Shown here: piece after piece, positions 1 to 6,788 of the stretch | How the letters are laid out: each line of letters opens with the position of its first letter | Position numbering within the stretch: position 1 is the stretch's first letter | Source: Paractinoplanes deccanensis | Lineage (GTDB): Bacteria; Actinomycetota; Actinomycetes; Mycobacteriales; Micromonosporaceae | Direction of reading: 5' to 3' | Assembly (NCBI RefSeq): GCF_016862115.1 | Contig: NZ_BOMI01000082.1 | Location: 114,257-178,256, forward strand | Length of the DNA: 64,000 nt | Notes under the pieces: generated by a model | The model's database searches: none | What the model was told of the DNA's origin: nothing | The model's input: only the letters and a program-made list of their open reading frames with translations | Position numbers and translations under genes: made by a program

Positions 1-81
1 GGCATCTGGACGCTGATCGACTTCATCATGATCGCGGTCGGCAAGTTCTCGGACAAGCAGGGCCTCGCGCTCGCGCGTTGA
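1..81 (+). CDS. TM2 domain protein, C-terminal fragment (cut by window edge)
   Basis: The frame is open from base 1 and ends in TGA at 79-81, giving 26 residues that begin GIWTLIDFIMIAVGKFSDKQ. A Gly-x-Trp-x-Leu-Ile-Asp helix followed by a short Lys/Asp-rich tail is the usual end of the second membrane helix and tail of TM2 domain proteins, small two-helix membrane proteins of unsettled function. Most of the gene lies outside the window, so the family call rests on this tail only. A strong terminator follows 15 bases later, so this is the last gene of its transcript. Confidence 0.6.
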   Translation, partial: GIWTLIDFIMIAVGKFSDKQGLALAR

Positions 82-96
82 TCCCAGCGGAGACCG

Positions 97-125
97 AAAG
101 GGGCGGCCTTCGGGCCGTCCCTTTT
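97..125 (+). terminator. Rho-independent terminator with TTCG loop
   Basis: A 12-bp stem (97-108 pairing with 113-124, one G-T pair) closes a TTCG tetraloop. The A-rich 5' foot and T-rich 3' foot give a short T tract. It ends transcription of the TM2 gene. Confidence 0.85.
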
Positions 126-212
126 CACGTTCGGTTATCGTGGCAAGTGGCGATGTGCCGCAAAGGGCGCAAATCGCGAGGAATAAAAGCGACTTATAGG
201 TCGAAGTGGCTT

Positions 213-229
213 ATCTGCAAGACGCAGAT
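213..229. promoter_or_regulatory. Palindromic operator copy 1 (ATCTGC-N5-GCAGAT)
   Basis: A perfect 6-5-6 inverted repeat, ATCTGC AAGAC GCAGAT, lies 81 bp upstream of the DUF6232 start. Related sites occur at about 1712-1728 and 2764-2782, next to the two DUF5753 genes. Ten bases after the start of the right arm lies GACGGCT (234-240). The same heptamer at the same offset follows copy 2 when read on the minus strand. It is inferred to be the binding site of the Scr1-type regulator encoded at 766-1677. Confidence 0.6.
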
Positions 230-310
230 GGCGGACGGCTGACGGCCTAGTCACGAGTGAGGATTGCTACTAGCCGACACCGACCTGACGATGGAAGTCA
301 GGAGGTCGTC

Positions 311-754
311 ATGGCAGCGAACTCGGAAATGTCGGCAGGCCACGGGATCTGCTTCTATCCCGGCCCGGACATCATCGTCACCAGCGTCTACATCAAGACC
401 TGGGAGGCCCGCTACCAGGTCCGCGATCTGATCATCGAGGACCCGAGCTACTTCTACGCCTATCCCGCGCGGATGGTGGCCCTCTACTGCGGGGCGGTGG
501 AGCTGCTGCTGGCGCTCGGCGTCGCGGCGCTCGCCGGCTCGGTGATGCTGCTGTTCTGCGTCGCGGGCGCGCTCACCGCGGCCGGCCTGGGCGGCGCGGT
601 CTGGGCCGACGGGCGCCGCAACCCGCGGCGGATGGAGCTGGCGGCCTGGTACAAGGGGCGCCGCGTGGTGCTCTTCGCCTCGGCCGACCGGCGCGTCTTC
701 GAACAGGTGCGGCGCGCGGTCGTGCGGGCCAAGGAGGCCAACCATCCGTTCTGA
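311..754 (+). CDS. DUF6232 family membrane protein
   Basis: The product has 147 residues. The N-terminal third carries the family signature 'PGPDIIVTS..YIKTWEARYQVRDL', a short beta-rich region around residues 15-40. It is followed by two closely spaced hydrophobic segments (about residues 58-98) and a basic C-terminal tail that ends in an amphipathic helix. The function of the family is unknown; members are common in actinomycetes. The start is set by AGGAGG at 300-305, 5 bases before ATG 311. An in-frame GTG at 257 has no such site. The palindrome at 213-229 lies upstream, linking the gene to the Scr1/DUF397 regulators that follow. It converges on the regulator gene at 766. Confidence 0.75.
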   Translation: MAANSEMSAGHGICFYPGPDIIVTSVYIKTWEARYQVRDLIIEDPSYFYAYPARMVALYCGAVELLLALGVAALAGSVMLLFCVAGALTAAGLGGAVWADGRRNPRRMELAAWYKGRRVVLFASADRRVFEQVRRAVVRAKEANHPF

Positions 755-765
755 GCCGGCGCGGC

Positions 766-1677
766 TCAGGAGCCGCGCATCTCGTCGCGGATGGAGCGGA
801 TGAGCTGAAGGGCACGGTCGCCCGTGCGGCCGTAGTCGAGCAGGTCCTGGAAGAGGGCGCCGTGCCGCGCGGTGGACTCCTGGTCGGTCCGGATGAAGTC
901 GTGTCCCGCCGCGGCCTCGACGAACAGGACGTCGCCGTGGCTCTCGGCGGAGAACTGCAGGAGCTCGAACGAGCCGCCCAGGCCGGAATGACGCTCCAGG
1001 TCCAGGGGAGCCACGCCGAGCTCGACGGCGCCGGTGCTCTCGGCGAGCGACAGGAGATGGTCCAGTTGCTGGAGCATGACGTCACGCCCGCCCACGGGGC
1101 GGCGCAGCACCCCTTCGTCGATCACCGACATGAGACGCGGGGAGTCCGGCCCGCCCAGACGCTCGAAGAAGGCCTGCTGGCGGTCGATCCGCAAATCCAC
1201 CCGCGCCTTCACCTGTTCGTCGTTGGGATCGGTGCGCAACGTGAGAGCGGTGATGGCTCGCGCGTATTCCCTGGTCTGCAACAGGCCCGGCACGAAAAGC
1301 ACCTGCCAAATGCGAATGGCGACGGCCTCGTGCTCGTAGGCGACGAAGTCGGCGAATGCGCCGTTCAGCCTGTGGCGGCTGTACCACTGCCGGGTGCGCG
1401 ACGTCCGAGCGAGTCGCGAGAAATCGGCGAGCAGATCCTCGTCGGTGACACCGTAATGGGCAAGCAGCGCGCGGACCTCCAAAGGCTGGACGGTCACCTC
1501 GCCCTTTTCGATGCGAGTCAGTTTGGAGACCGACCAATCCATGGTGGCGGCGACCGTTGCGGCGCTCATGCCGGCCTGCTCGCGCAGGACTCTGAGGCGG
1601 TGCGCGACGCTGGCCTTGGCCACCTTGGGCCCGACGGCGGCGGACGGCACGAAGGACTGACCGGAAACGTCGGTCAT
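766..1677 (-). CDS. Scr1-type XRE regulator: helix-turn-helix plus DUF5753
   Basis: The product has 303 residues. An N-terminal XRE helix-turn-helix (about residues 24-80, with 'VAHRLRVLREQAGMSAATVA' and 'SKLTRIEKGEVTV') is followed by a DUF5753 domain (about 105-295) with the typical 'WQVLFVPGLLQTREYARAI' entry. Such proteins are the antitoxin-like regulators of the Scr1/WhiJ type and usually act with a small DUF397 partner. Here a DUF397 gene is divergent at 1908. The start codon lies 35 bp from the palindrome at 1712-1728, so autoregulation is likely. A second DUF5753 gene without a DNA-binding domain lies at 2118-2732. The family call is firm; the partner and target assignments are inferred from position. 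Confidence 0.9.
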   Translation of the reverse strand: MTDVSGQSFVPSAAVGPKVAKASVAHRLRVLREQAGMSAATVAATMDWSVSKLTRIEKGEVTVQPLEVRALLAHYGVTDEDLLADFSRLARTSRTRQWYSRHRLNGAFADFVAYEHEAVAIRIWQVLFVPGLLQTREYARAITALTLRTDPNDEQVKARVDLRIDRQQAFFERLGGPDSPRLMSVIDEGVLRRPVGGRDVMLQQLDHLLSLAESTGAVELGVAPLDLERHSGLGGSFELLQFSAESHGDVLFVEAAAGHDFIRTDQESTARHGALFQDLLDYGRTGDRALQLIRSIRDEMRGS

Positions 1678-1710
1678 GCCTCGTCACCGCCCGCCCTGTA
1701 GCCGTCGGCA

Positions 1711-1728
1711 GGCTGCAAAACGCAGATA
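1711..1728. promoter_or_regulatory. Palindromic operator copy 2
   Basis: CTGC AAAAC GCAG with one arm extended to GCAGATA. Read on the minus strand it is TATCTGC GTTTT GCAG, then GACGGCT ten bases after the GCAG start, as at copy 1. It sits in the promoter region of the XRE/DUF5753 gene. The 12-mer TGCGTTTTGCAG is identical in copy 3. Confidence 0.6.
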
Positions 1729-1815
1729 GCGCGTGCCTACCCGCAGGAATCGTACAACACCGTCGGGGAAGCGTCAGAGCGCGCGGGACGCCGCCCTTCT
1801 GGCACCTTTCGAACA

Positions 1816-1831
1816 ATCCAGATTTCTGGAT
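1816..1831. promoter_or_regulatory. 16-bp palindrome upstream of the DUF397 gene
   Basis: ATCCAGA TT TCTGGAT is a perfect inverted repeat 77 bp upstream of the DUF397 start and 138 bp from the divergent regulator start. Its sequence differs from the CTGC-N5-GCAG sites. It could be a second operator or part of the DUF397 promoter; no binding protein can be named. Confidence 0.45.
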
Positions 1832-1907
1832 GTCGGGTACGCTGGGTGATCAGCCGGCTCCGCCGGAGTGCCGGGTGCTGGGCAATTGTCGGCTTGCGGG
1901 AGGCGCA

Positions 1908-2105
1908 ATGCTAGACCGAAACAGCCCTGAATGGCGCACGAGCTCGAGAAGCTCGGGCGGTGCCTGTGTCGAGGTCAAAGCCACCGAGGACGAAGTGCTC
2001 GTGCGTGACTCCAAGGATCGCGGCGGTCCCGTCCTTCGATTCGACCACGACACCTTCCGGGCCTTCATCGCCGACCTGAAGGCCGGCGGCGCCTTCCCGG
2101 AGTGA
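1908..2105 (+). CDS. DUF397 domain protein
   Basis: A 65-residue protein that is essentially a single DUF397 domain. It shows the usual features: 'EWRTSSRSSGGACVEV' at the N-terminus, a central 'VLVRDSKDRGGPVLRF', and a C-terminal 'FRAFIADLKAG'. DUF397 proteins are small partners of Scr1/WhiJ-type XRE regulators in actinomycetes. Here the regulator is divergent (766-1677), with the regulatory palindromes between them. The start at ATG 1908 is supported by GGGAGG at 1898-1903. The frame is open further upstream to 1830, but that part is unlike the family and would run into the palindrome at 1816-1831. Confidence 0.88.
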   Translation: MLDRNSPEWRTSSRSSGGACVEVKATEDEVLVRDSKDRGGPVLRFDHDTFRAFIADLKAGGAFPE

Positions 2106-2117
2106 CGGCAATCCGGG

Positions 2118-2732
2118 TCAGCGGGCGGTGAGCTTGCTCAGCAGTGTGCGCAATTCCTCGCCCGTCACCGCGGTGCTCATCAGCGTGCCCACCAGATCTC
2201 GGTAGAGGGCGACTCTCTGCGGCGCGTCGACGATGCGGTCGCCCTCGGCGCTCTCGAAGAAGACCAGAGCGCCGGTCGCGGCGTCGTGCACCTCGAAGGG
2301 GCCGGCCAGGCCCTGGTGCGGGCCCTGGTCGAGCGGAATGACGCCGATGTGGACGGAAGGGATCTCGGAGAGCTCGACGAGATGATCGAGCTGTTCCCGC
2401 ATCGCGCCGGACCCCGCGGGAGCGCGGCGGAGCACGGACTCGTCGAGCACGACGCGCACCTCGGGGGCCTCGTCGCCCCGCAGTCGCCGCAGGAACGCGG
2501 CGTGCCGCTCCTCGCGCACCTCGGCGCGCTCGAGGACCTCGGCGTCGTCGGCGGGCAGCCCGGAGATGCGCGAGATCATCTCGCGCGCGTACGCCGGCAC
2601 CTGGAAGATGCCCGGCACCCAGAGCGGACTGTTGAGGAAGATGCTCGTGGCGACCTTCTCCACGTCGCGAAGCTGCCGGAACGCCTCCGACCTCCGGACG
2701 TCGAACATCTTCGTCATCGTCATGCCCTCCAT
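2118..2732 (-). CDS. Stand-alone DUF5753 (Scr1-type) protein lacking a helix-turn-helix
   Basis: The product has 204 residues. It starts a few residues before the DUF5753 signature ('LWVPGIFQVPAYAREMIS') and continues to the end of the domain ('RVALYRDLVGTLMS'). It has no XRE helix-turn-helix, unlike the 303-residue paralogue at 766-1677. It could be a truncated regulator that kept only its sensing or partner domain, or a natural dominant partner of the full-length protein. Start candidates are ATG 2732, 2720 and 2714. The palindrome copy 3 lies 32 bp upstream of 2732, the same placement as for the full-length gene. It converges on the DUF397 gene with a 12-bp gap. Confidence 0.8.
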   Translation of the reverse strand: MEGMTMTKMFDVRRSEAFRQLRDVEKVATSIFLNSPLWVPGIFQVPAYAREMISRISGLPADDAEVLERAEVREERHAAFLRRLRGDEAPEVRVVLDESVLRRAPAGSGAMREQLDHLVELSEIPSVHIGVIPLDQGPHQGLAGPFEVHDAATGALVFFESAEGDRIVDAPQRVALYRDLVGTLMSTAVTGEELRTLLSKLTAR

Positions 2733-3078
2733 ATGGCCCGATGCTAATCCACCTGCGGCAAGCTATCTGCAAAACGCAAGTATCCAATGGCGGACAGCAG
2801 ACTACCGCGACGGCGAAAGGTCCCAAAATGGATCAACTGCGTGTCGCCGCGCCGCACTCGTCTCACCTGGGCGCCCTCGTCCGCTCGGTGCGCAGAAACG
2901 TCCGGACGGACATCTGCGTCTCTGGATATGTGAGCAATGCCGGGATCGGCGTGAGCTGCCATAACGTCCCGTTTTTCCCGGACGGATCAGGAGAAGACTG
3001 GCTCTTGCGGGCGCCGTGGCCCCGACCGGCTGGGGGCGCGTGCGCCGGCAGTTCCCCACGTCTGGACGGGAGGCAACG
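2733..3078. other. Intergenic region between DUF5753 gene and fdhA
   Basis: 346 bp without a confident gene. It holds operator copy 3 at its left end. Plus-strand frames from ATG 2788 and ATG 2828 are open, but they show no family resemblance and one runs into fdhA. The promoter of fdhA should lie here; no clear -35/-10 pair was seen. Confidence 0.5.
2764..2782. promoter_or_regulatory. Palindromic operator copy 3
   Basis: TATCTGC AAAAC GCAAGTA is an imperfect 7-5-7 inverted repeat. On the minus strand it holds TGCGTTTTGCAG, identical to copy 2, 32 bp upstream of the stand-alone DUF5753 gene. On the plus strand it is followed at 2789-2802 by a 14-mer matching 12 of 14 bases of 230-243 after copy 1. 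Confidence 0.55.
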
Positions 3079-4326
3079 ATGCCAGGAAACCGAGCAGTGG
3101 TGTACGAGGGGCCGGGACGCGTCGAGGTCCACGACATCGACTATCCGACGTACGACCTGAAGGACGGGCCGGGCGTCAACAAGGCCAACATCGGGCGCAA
3201 GGTCCGGCACGGGGCGATCCTCAAGACGGTCACCACCAACATCTGCGGCAGCGACCAGCACATGGTGCGCGGGCGGACCACCGCGCCCGAGGGGCTGGTG
3301 CTCGGGCACGAGATCACCGGCGAGGTCGTCGACGTCGGGCCGGACGTCGAATACGTCAAGGTCGGCGACGTGTGCTCGGTGCCGTTCAACATCGCCTGCG
3401 GGCGGTGCCGCAACTGCAAGGAGGGCAAGACCGGGATCTGCCTCAACGTCAACCCGGACCGGCCGGGATCGGCGTACGGCTACGTCGACATGGGCGGCTG
3501 GGTCGGCGGGCAGGCCGAGTACGTGCTCGTCCCGTACGCGGACTGGAATCTGCTCCGGTTCCCCGACCGCGACCAGGCACTGGAGAAGATCCTCGACCTG
3601 ACCATGCTCAGCGACATCTTCCCGACCGGCTACCACGGCTGCGTCAGCGCCGGAGTCACCACCGGATCGACGGTGTACGTGGCGGGCGCCGGCCCGGTCG
3701 GCCTGGCGGCGGCCACCTCGGCGTACCTCCTCGGCGCGGCTGTGGTGATCGTGGGTGACCTGAACGAGGAGCGGCTGGCGCAGGCCCGCAGCTTCGGCTG
3801 CGAGACGGTGAACGTGGCGCAGGGCGACCCGGTCGAGCAGGTGCGGCAGATCCTCGGCCACGACGCGCCGGCGATCGGCGAGCCGCTGGTCGACGCGGCG
3901 GTCGACGCGGTCGGCTTCGAGGCCCGCGGCCACGGGCAGAACGCGCAGACCGAGATGCCGGCGACGGTGCTCAACTCGCTGATGACGATGACCCGCGCGG
4001 GCGGCGCGATCGGCATCCCCGGCCTCTACGTGACCGGTGACCCGGGCGGTGTCGACGAGGCGGCCAAGGAGGGCTCGCTGTCGCTGCGGCTCGGCCTCGG
4101 TTGGGCGAAGTCGCACTCGTTCGTGACCGGCCAGTGCCCGGTCATGAAGTACAACCGCAACCTGATGATGGCGATCCTGCACGACAGGGTGCAGATCGCG
4201 AAGAACGTCAACGCCACCCCGATCTCGCTCGACCAGGCCCCGCGGGGCTACCAGGAGTTCGATCAGGGCGCGGCCCGCAAGTACGTGATCGACCCGCACG
4301 GCGTGGTCGGCAAGCGAGCCGCCTGA
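3079..4326 (+). CDS. fdhA: Zinc-dependent formaldehyde dehydrogenase, glutathione-independent type
   Basis: A 415-residue medium-chain zinc alcohol dehydrogenase of the formaldehyde dehydrogenase (FdhA) subfamily, which oxidises formaldehyde (in some members also other aldehydes) with bound NAD. The start 'MPGNRAVVYEGPGRVEVHDI' is typical. The catalytic-zinc region is 'NICGSDQHMVRGR' and 'GHEITGEVVDVG'. Four cysteines of a structural zinc lie in 'ACGRCRNCKEGKTGIC'. The Rossmann motif is 'VAGAGPVGLAAA'. GGGAGG at 3068-3073 supports ATG 3079; a longer in-frame start at 3016 adds 21 unconserved residues. The length agrees with the roughly 400-residue family. It appears to be a single-gene transcript. 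Mycothiol-dependent formaldehyde dehydrogenase is a different subfamily. Confidence 0.9.
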   Translation: MPGNRAVVYEGPGRVEVHDIDYPTYDLKDGPGVNKANIGRKVRHGAILKTVTTNICGSDQHMVRGRTTAPEGLVLGHEITGEVVDVGPDVEYVKVGDVCSVPFNIACGRCRNCKEGKTGICLNVNPDRPGSAYGYVDMGGWVGGQAEYVLVPYADWNLLRFPDRDQALEKILDLTMLSDIFPTGYHGCVSAGVTTGSTVYVAGAGPVGLAAATSAYLLGAAVVIVGDLNEERLAQARSFGCETVNVAQGDPVEQVRQILGHDAPAIGEPLVDAAVDAVGFEARGHGQNAQTEMPATVLNSLMTMTRAGGAIGIPGLYVTGDPGGVDEAAKEGSLSLRLGLGWAKSHSFVTGQCPVMKYNRNLMMAILHDRVQIAKNVNATPISLDQAPRGYQEFDQGAARKYVIDPHGVVGKRAA

Positions 4327-4346
4327 CGGGCAGGGGAGTGGGCGGG

Positions 4347-4562
4347 CTACCGGCCCGCCCACTCACCCAGCCGCAACTCCCGGGCGGCGAGGTTCTCCTC
4401 GAGATGCTCGATGCGGCTCGTGCCCGGGATCGGGACGACGACCGGCGACCGGGCGAGCAGCCAGGCCAGCGCGACCTGGCTGGGCATGGCCCCGAACCCG
4501 AGCCGCCCCACCTCCAGATCCCCGCCGATCCGAAACGTCGCCGGCCGCACAGCCCCACCCAC
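4347..4562 (-). pseudogene. Aldo/keto reductase remnant with internal deletion
   Basis: A 71-codon open frame joins the first strand of an aldo/keto reductase ('FRIGGDLEVGRLGFGAM') directly to its last part ('VALAWLLARSPVVVPIPGTS', then 'HLEENLAARELRL'). Intact members are about 280 residues, so roughly 200 residues of the TIM barrel, including the catalytic Asp-Tyr-Lys-His tetrad, are missing. The junction is in frame. The remnant ends 20 bp after the fdhA stop, on the opposite strand. The product cannot be an active enzyme. The deletion is read directly from the sequence; that the locus is dead is an inference. Confidence 0.8.
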
Positions 4563-4595
4563 GACCGCGGCGCTAACAGCGGGGATGGGCCGCGG

Positions 4596-5141
4596 TCACT
4601 CCTCGGTGGTGAGGGGAGTGGCCGTGCAGTGGGCCTCGGCGCGGTCGACGATCAGGTCCTCGGCGGTGGGGTAGTGGCGGTGCAGGGCGGCCAGCGTGTG
4701 GTCGTAGGCGATGCGGTTGAACGGGGTCTCGCGCATGCGGACGACGGAGGCGCGGACGGCGGCGGCGAACTCCTCGGGCCAGCGCACCGCGTTGAGGGCC
4801 TTGACGATGTTGGTGTCGCGGTCGATGAGGACGATCTGCACGACCGGGTCGGCGTCGACGCCGGGCAGGCCGTCCTCGGGTGGGAACAGGTGCGGGTTGT
4901 ACGGGGTCTGTGACCAGGTCAGCAGGGGGCCGAGGCGGTAGACGAGCACGCCCGCCTGCTCGCTGTCGACCCACGCGAACTGGGTGGGTGGCGAGCTGAC
5001 CGCCTGGATCTCCAGCTCGTGGGGGCGGCTCAGGAAGATCATCAGCTGTACGGGCTCACCGGCGAACATGCTCAGGGCGGCGCCCTCCGGCCAGCTGATC
5101 TCCGGATCGAGCCGGCTGCCCACCTCGACGACCGTGTGCAC
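4596..5141 (-). CDS. Hypothetical protein
   Basis: 181 residues from GTG 5141 ('VHTVVEVGSRLDPEISWPEG'). The protein is soluble, with alternating hydrophobic strands in the first two thirds and a helical C-terminus ('FAAAVRASVVRMRETPFNRI'). No signal peptide, membrane segment or known motif was recognised. An earlier in-frame ATG at 5273 would overlap the divergent start at 5272 and add 44 residues of poor character, so the later GTG is preferred; its ribosome site is weak. GACCGCGG / CCGCGGTC at 4563-4597 forms a hairpin at its 3' end that may terminate the transcript. Confidence 0.6.
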   Translation of the reverse strand: MHTVVEVGSRLDPEISWPEGAALSMFAGEPVQLMIFLSRPHELEIQAVSSPPTQFAWVDSEQAGVLVYRLGPLLTWSQTPYNPHLFPPEDGLPGVDADPVVQIVLIDRDTNIVKALNAVRWPEEFAAAVRASVVRMRETPFNRIAYDHTLAALHRHYPTAEDLIVDRAEAHCTATPLTTEE

Positions 5142-5206
5142 GGTTGCCAGCCTAGGCGGGAAACGGGCGCCGGGGGCGGTGGTCCGCTTAGCGGGGCTGA
5201 CGAGGT

Positions 5207-5220
5207 TGTTGTGAACAACA
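5207..5220. promoter_or_regulatory. Palindrome TGTTGT-GA-ACAACA in divergent intergenic region
   Basis: A 6-2-6 inverted repeat in the 130-bp gap between the hypothetical gene (minus, start 5141) and the solute-binding protein gene (plus, start 5272). It is followed by AT-richer DNA with TTGACG and TACTGT, which look like promoter elements, though no single well-spaced pair is clear. A candidate operator for the sugar-binding protein gene; the regulator is unknown. Confidence 0.4.
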
Positions 5221-5271
5221 GCGAAGATTGACGTCGATCTGTACTGTCGGGGGGCGCGGACGGAGGCGCCC

Positions 5272-6459
5272 ATGACGGAGCTCTACTCACGACGGTCGTT
5301 CCTCGCGGGTGTCCTCACGGCCGGCATGCTCTCCGCCTCGGCGAGCTATCTGCTCACCCGCCGCGAGGAGGTCACCCTCACGCTGGTGACCGGCGGGGAC
5401 CGGACCGGTGGGCGGCGGCTGCTGGTGCAGATGTGGAACGACCTCAACCCGTACGTCAAGATCGAGCCGATCGAGGTCAACAGCTCGACGCGGGACCAGT
5501 ACGAGAAGTTCATCTCCAGCCACGCCGACACCTTCAACCTCGACGTCATCCACATCCCCAAGTTCGCGGCCGAGAAGCGGATCGTGCCGATCACCCCGCG
5601 CAACGACATCTCGCTGCTCGCCCCGGTGCGGCGGCTCAACGTGCGCGAGGGCTCCGACGACTTCTGGGCGGTGCCCTTCAACACCGACGTCGGCGTGCTC
5701 TACCGCCGCGTCACCGACAAGGCCGAGGCCGGCCCCGATCCCACGCTCGCGCAGGTCATGACGACCAGCTCGCGCAGCTTCGTCGGCCAGCTCGACACGG
5801 TCGGCTCGCAGACCGACGAGGCGTTCGTGGTCAACGTCCTGGAGCAGGCGCTGGCGCAGGACGAGGCGATCCTCGACGAGAGCGGGCAGCTCTCGTTCAG
5901 CCTCGGCCAGTGGCGTTCGGCGCTGGAGCCGCTCGCGGCTGCGATCCGGGGGCGGCGTGTCGGCGCGGAGGCCGGCGAGGACGACACCAACCGCACGTTC
6001 CAGCGCAACAGCCTGCGTTACATGCGCAACTGGCCGGTCTACTTCCCGGCGATCGACCGGGCCGAGCGCACCAAGCCGGCCACCGACGAGATCCGGCTCG
6101 GCCGGGTGCCGATCGGCATCATCGGCGGGCAGAGCCTCGCGGTCTCGGCCGAGAGCGATCACCAGGACGAGGCGGTCGAGGCGATCCACTTCCTCACCGA
6201 CGCGCACGCTCAGCTGCTGCTCGCCAAGCACGGCTTCGCGCCGACCGGCCTGGACGCGTACATCGATCCGGTGGTGACCGAGACGCTGCCGCATCTCAAG
6301 GTGATCCGGAACGGGGTGGAGTCGTCCCGCCCGCGGCCCATGCACCGCGACTACGCGGCGTTCGCCGAGAGCTTCGCCGGGCACACGCACCGGTTCCTCT
6401 ACGACGGCGAGCAGCTCACCCAGCAGTTCATCCAGGACATCCAGGGGCACCTGCGATGA
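5272..6459 (+). CDS. Tat-exported extracellular solute-binding protein (ABC type, family 1)
   Basis: 395 residues. The N-terminus 'SRRSFLAG' followed by a hydrophobic stretch is a twin-arginine signal; no lipobox cysteine is seen, so the protein may stay tethered by its signal helix or be released. The mature part has the family layout: 'LTLVTGGDRTGGRRLLVQMW' then 'NDLNPYVKIEPIEVNSSTRD', a central 'FWAVPFNTDVGVLYRR', and C-terminal helices 'EAVEAIHFLTDAHAQLLLAK'. Such proteins capture sugars for ABC importers, but no permease or ATPase gene is near, so it is an orphan. GGAGG just upstream supports ATG 5272. Its stop overlaps the start of the next gene (ATGA), so the two are translationally coupled. 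The ligand cannot be told from the sequence. Confidence 0.85.
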   Translation: MTELYSRRSFLAGVLTAGMLSASASYLLTRREEVTLTLVTGGDRTGGRRLLVQMWNDLNPYVKIEPIEVNSSTRDQYEKFISSHADTFNLDVIHIPKFAAEKRIVPITPRNDISLLAPVRRLNVREGSDDFWAVPFNTDVGVLYRRVTDKAEAGPDPTLAQVMTTSSRSFVGQLDTVGSQTDEAFVVNVLEQALAQDEAILDESGQLSFSLGQWRSALEPLAAAIRGRRVGAEAGEDDTNRTFQRNSLRYMRNWPVYFPAIDRAERTKPATDEIRLGRVPIGIIGGQSLAVSAESDHQDEAVEAIHFLTDAHAQLLLAKHGFAPTGLDAYIDPVVTETLPHLKVIRNGVESSRPRPMHRDYAAFAESFAGHTHRFLYDGEQLTQQFIQDIQGHLR

Positions 6460-6785
6460 GCATCGAGGCGTGGCAGATCTGCATCGTGGTGACCGCCGCC
6501 ATCGTGCTGATCGAGAGCGGCGTCTACCTGGTGCGCAAGAAGATGCCCGGCCCGCAGCTGCCGCGCTGGTGGCGCACCGTGCTGCTCGGGTTGTTGCTGG
6601 TGCTGAGCCTGGTGGTCTTCGTGGTCGCGCTCGGGCCCAGCATGGCCGATCAACTGTCCAGTGTGGCCGCGGCCGTGGCGGCGGTGGGCGCGCTCTACCT
6701 CGCCTACCGGTCCTACAACTCGAAAGCCCAGACCTCAGATGCCCGGACGAAGCCCGAAGATCCCGATCATCCGACAGAATCGTAA
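6456..6785 (+). CDS. Small two-helix membrane protein coupled to the solute-binding protein
   Basis: 109 residues starting at ATG 6456, which overlaps the TGA of the preceding gene by 4 bases. There is one hydrophobic helix at about residues 7-25 ('ICIVVTAAIVLIESGVYLV'), a second at about 42-60 ('TVLLGLLLVLSLVVFVVALG'), a weaker Ala-rich helix at 65-85, and a polar tail rich in Asp, Glu and Lys. No family was recognised. Because it is coupled to the orphan binding protein, it may anchor it or relay binding at the membrane. That role is an inference from gene order only. Confidence 0.7.
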   Translation: MSIEAWQICIVVTAAIVLIESGVYLVRKKMPGPQLPRWWRTVLLGLLLVLSLVVFVVALGPSMADQLSSVAAAVAAVGALYLAYRSYNSKAQTSDARTKPEDPDHPTES

Positions 6786-6788
6786 GGT

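Noticed and set aside
2741..3160. Plus-strand small gene between the DUF5753 and fdhA genes
   Set aside because: It has no family resemblance, overlaps the start of fdhA in another frame, and would include the operator copy.
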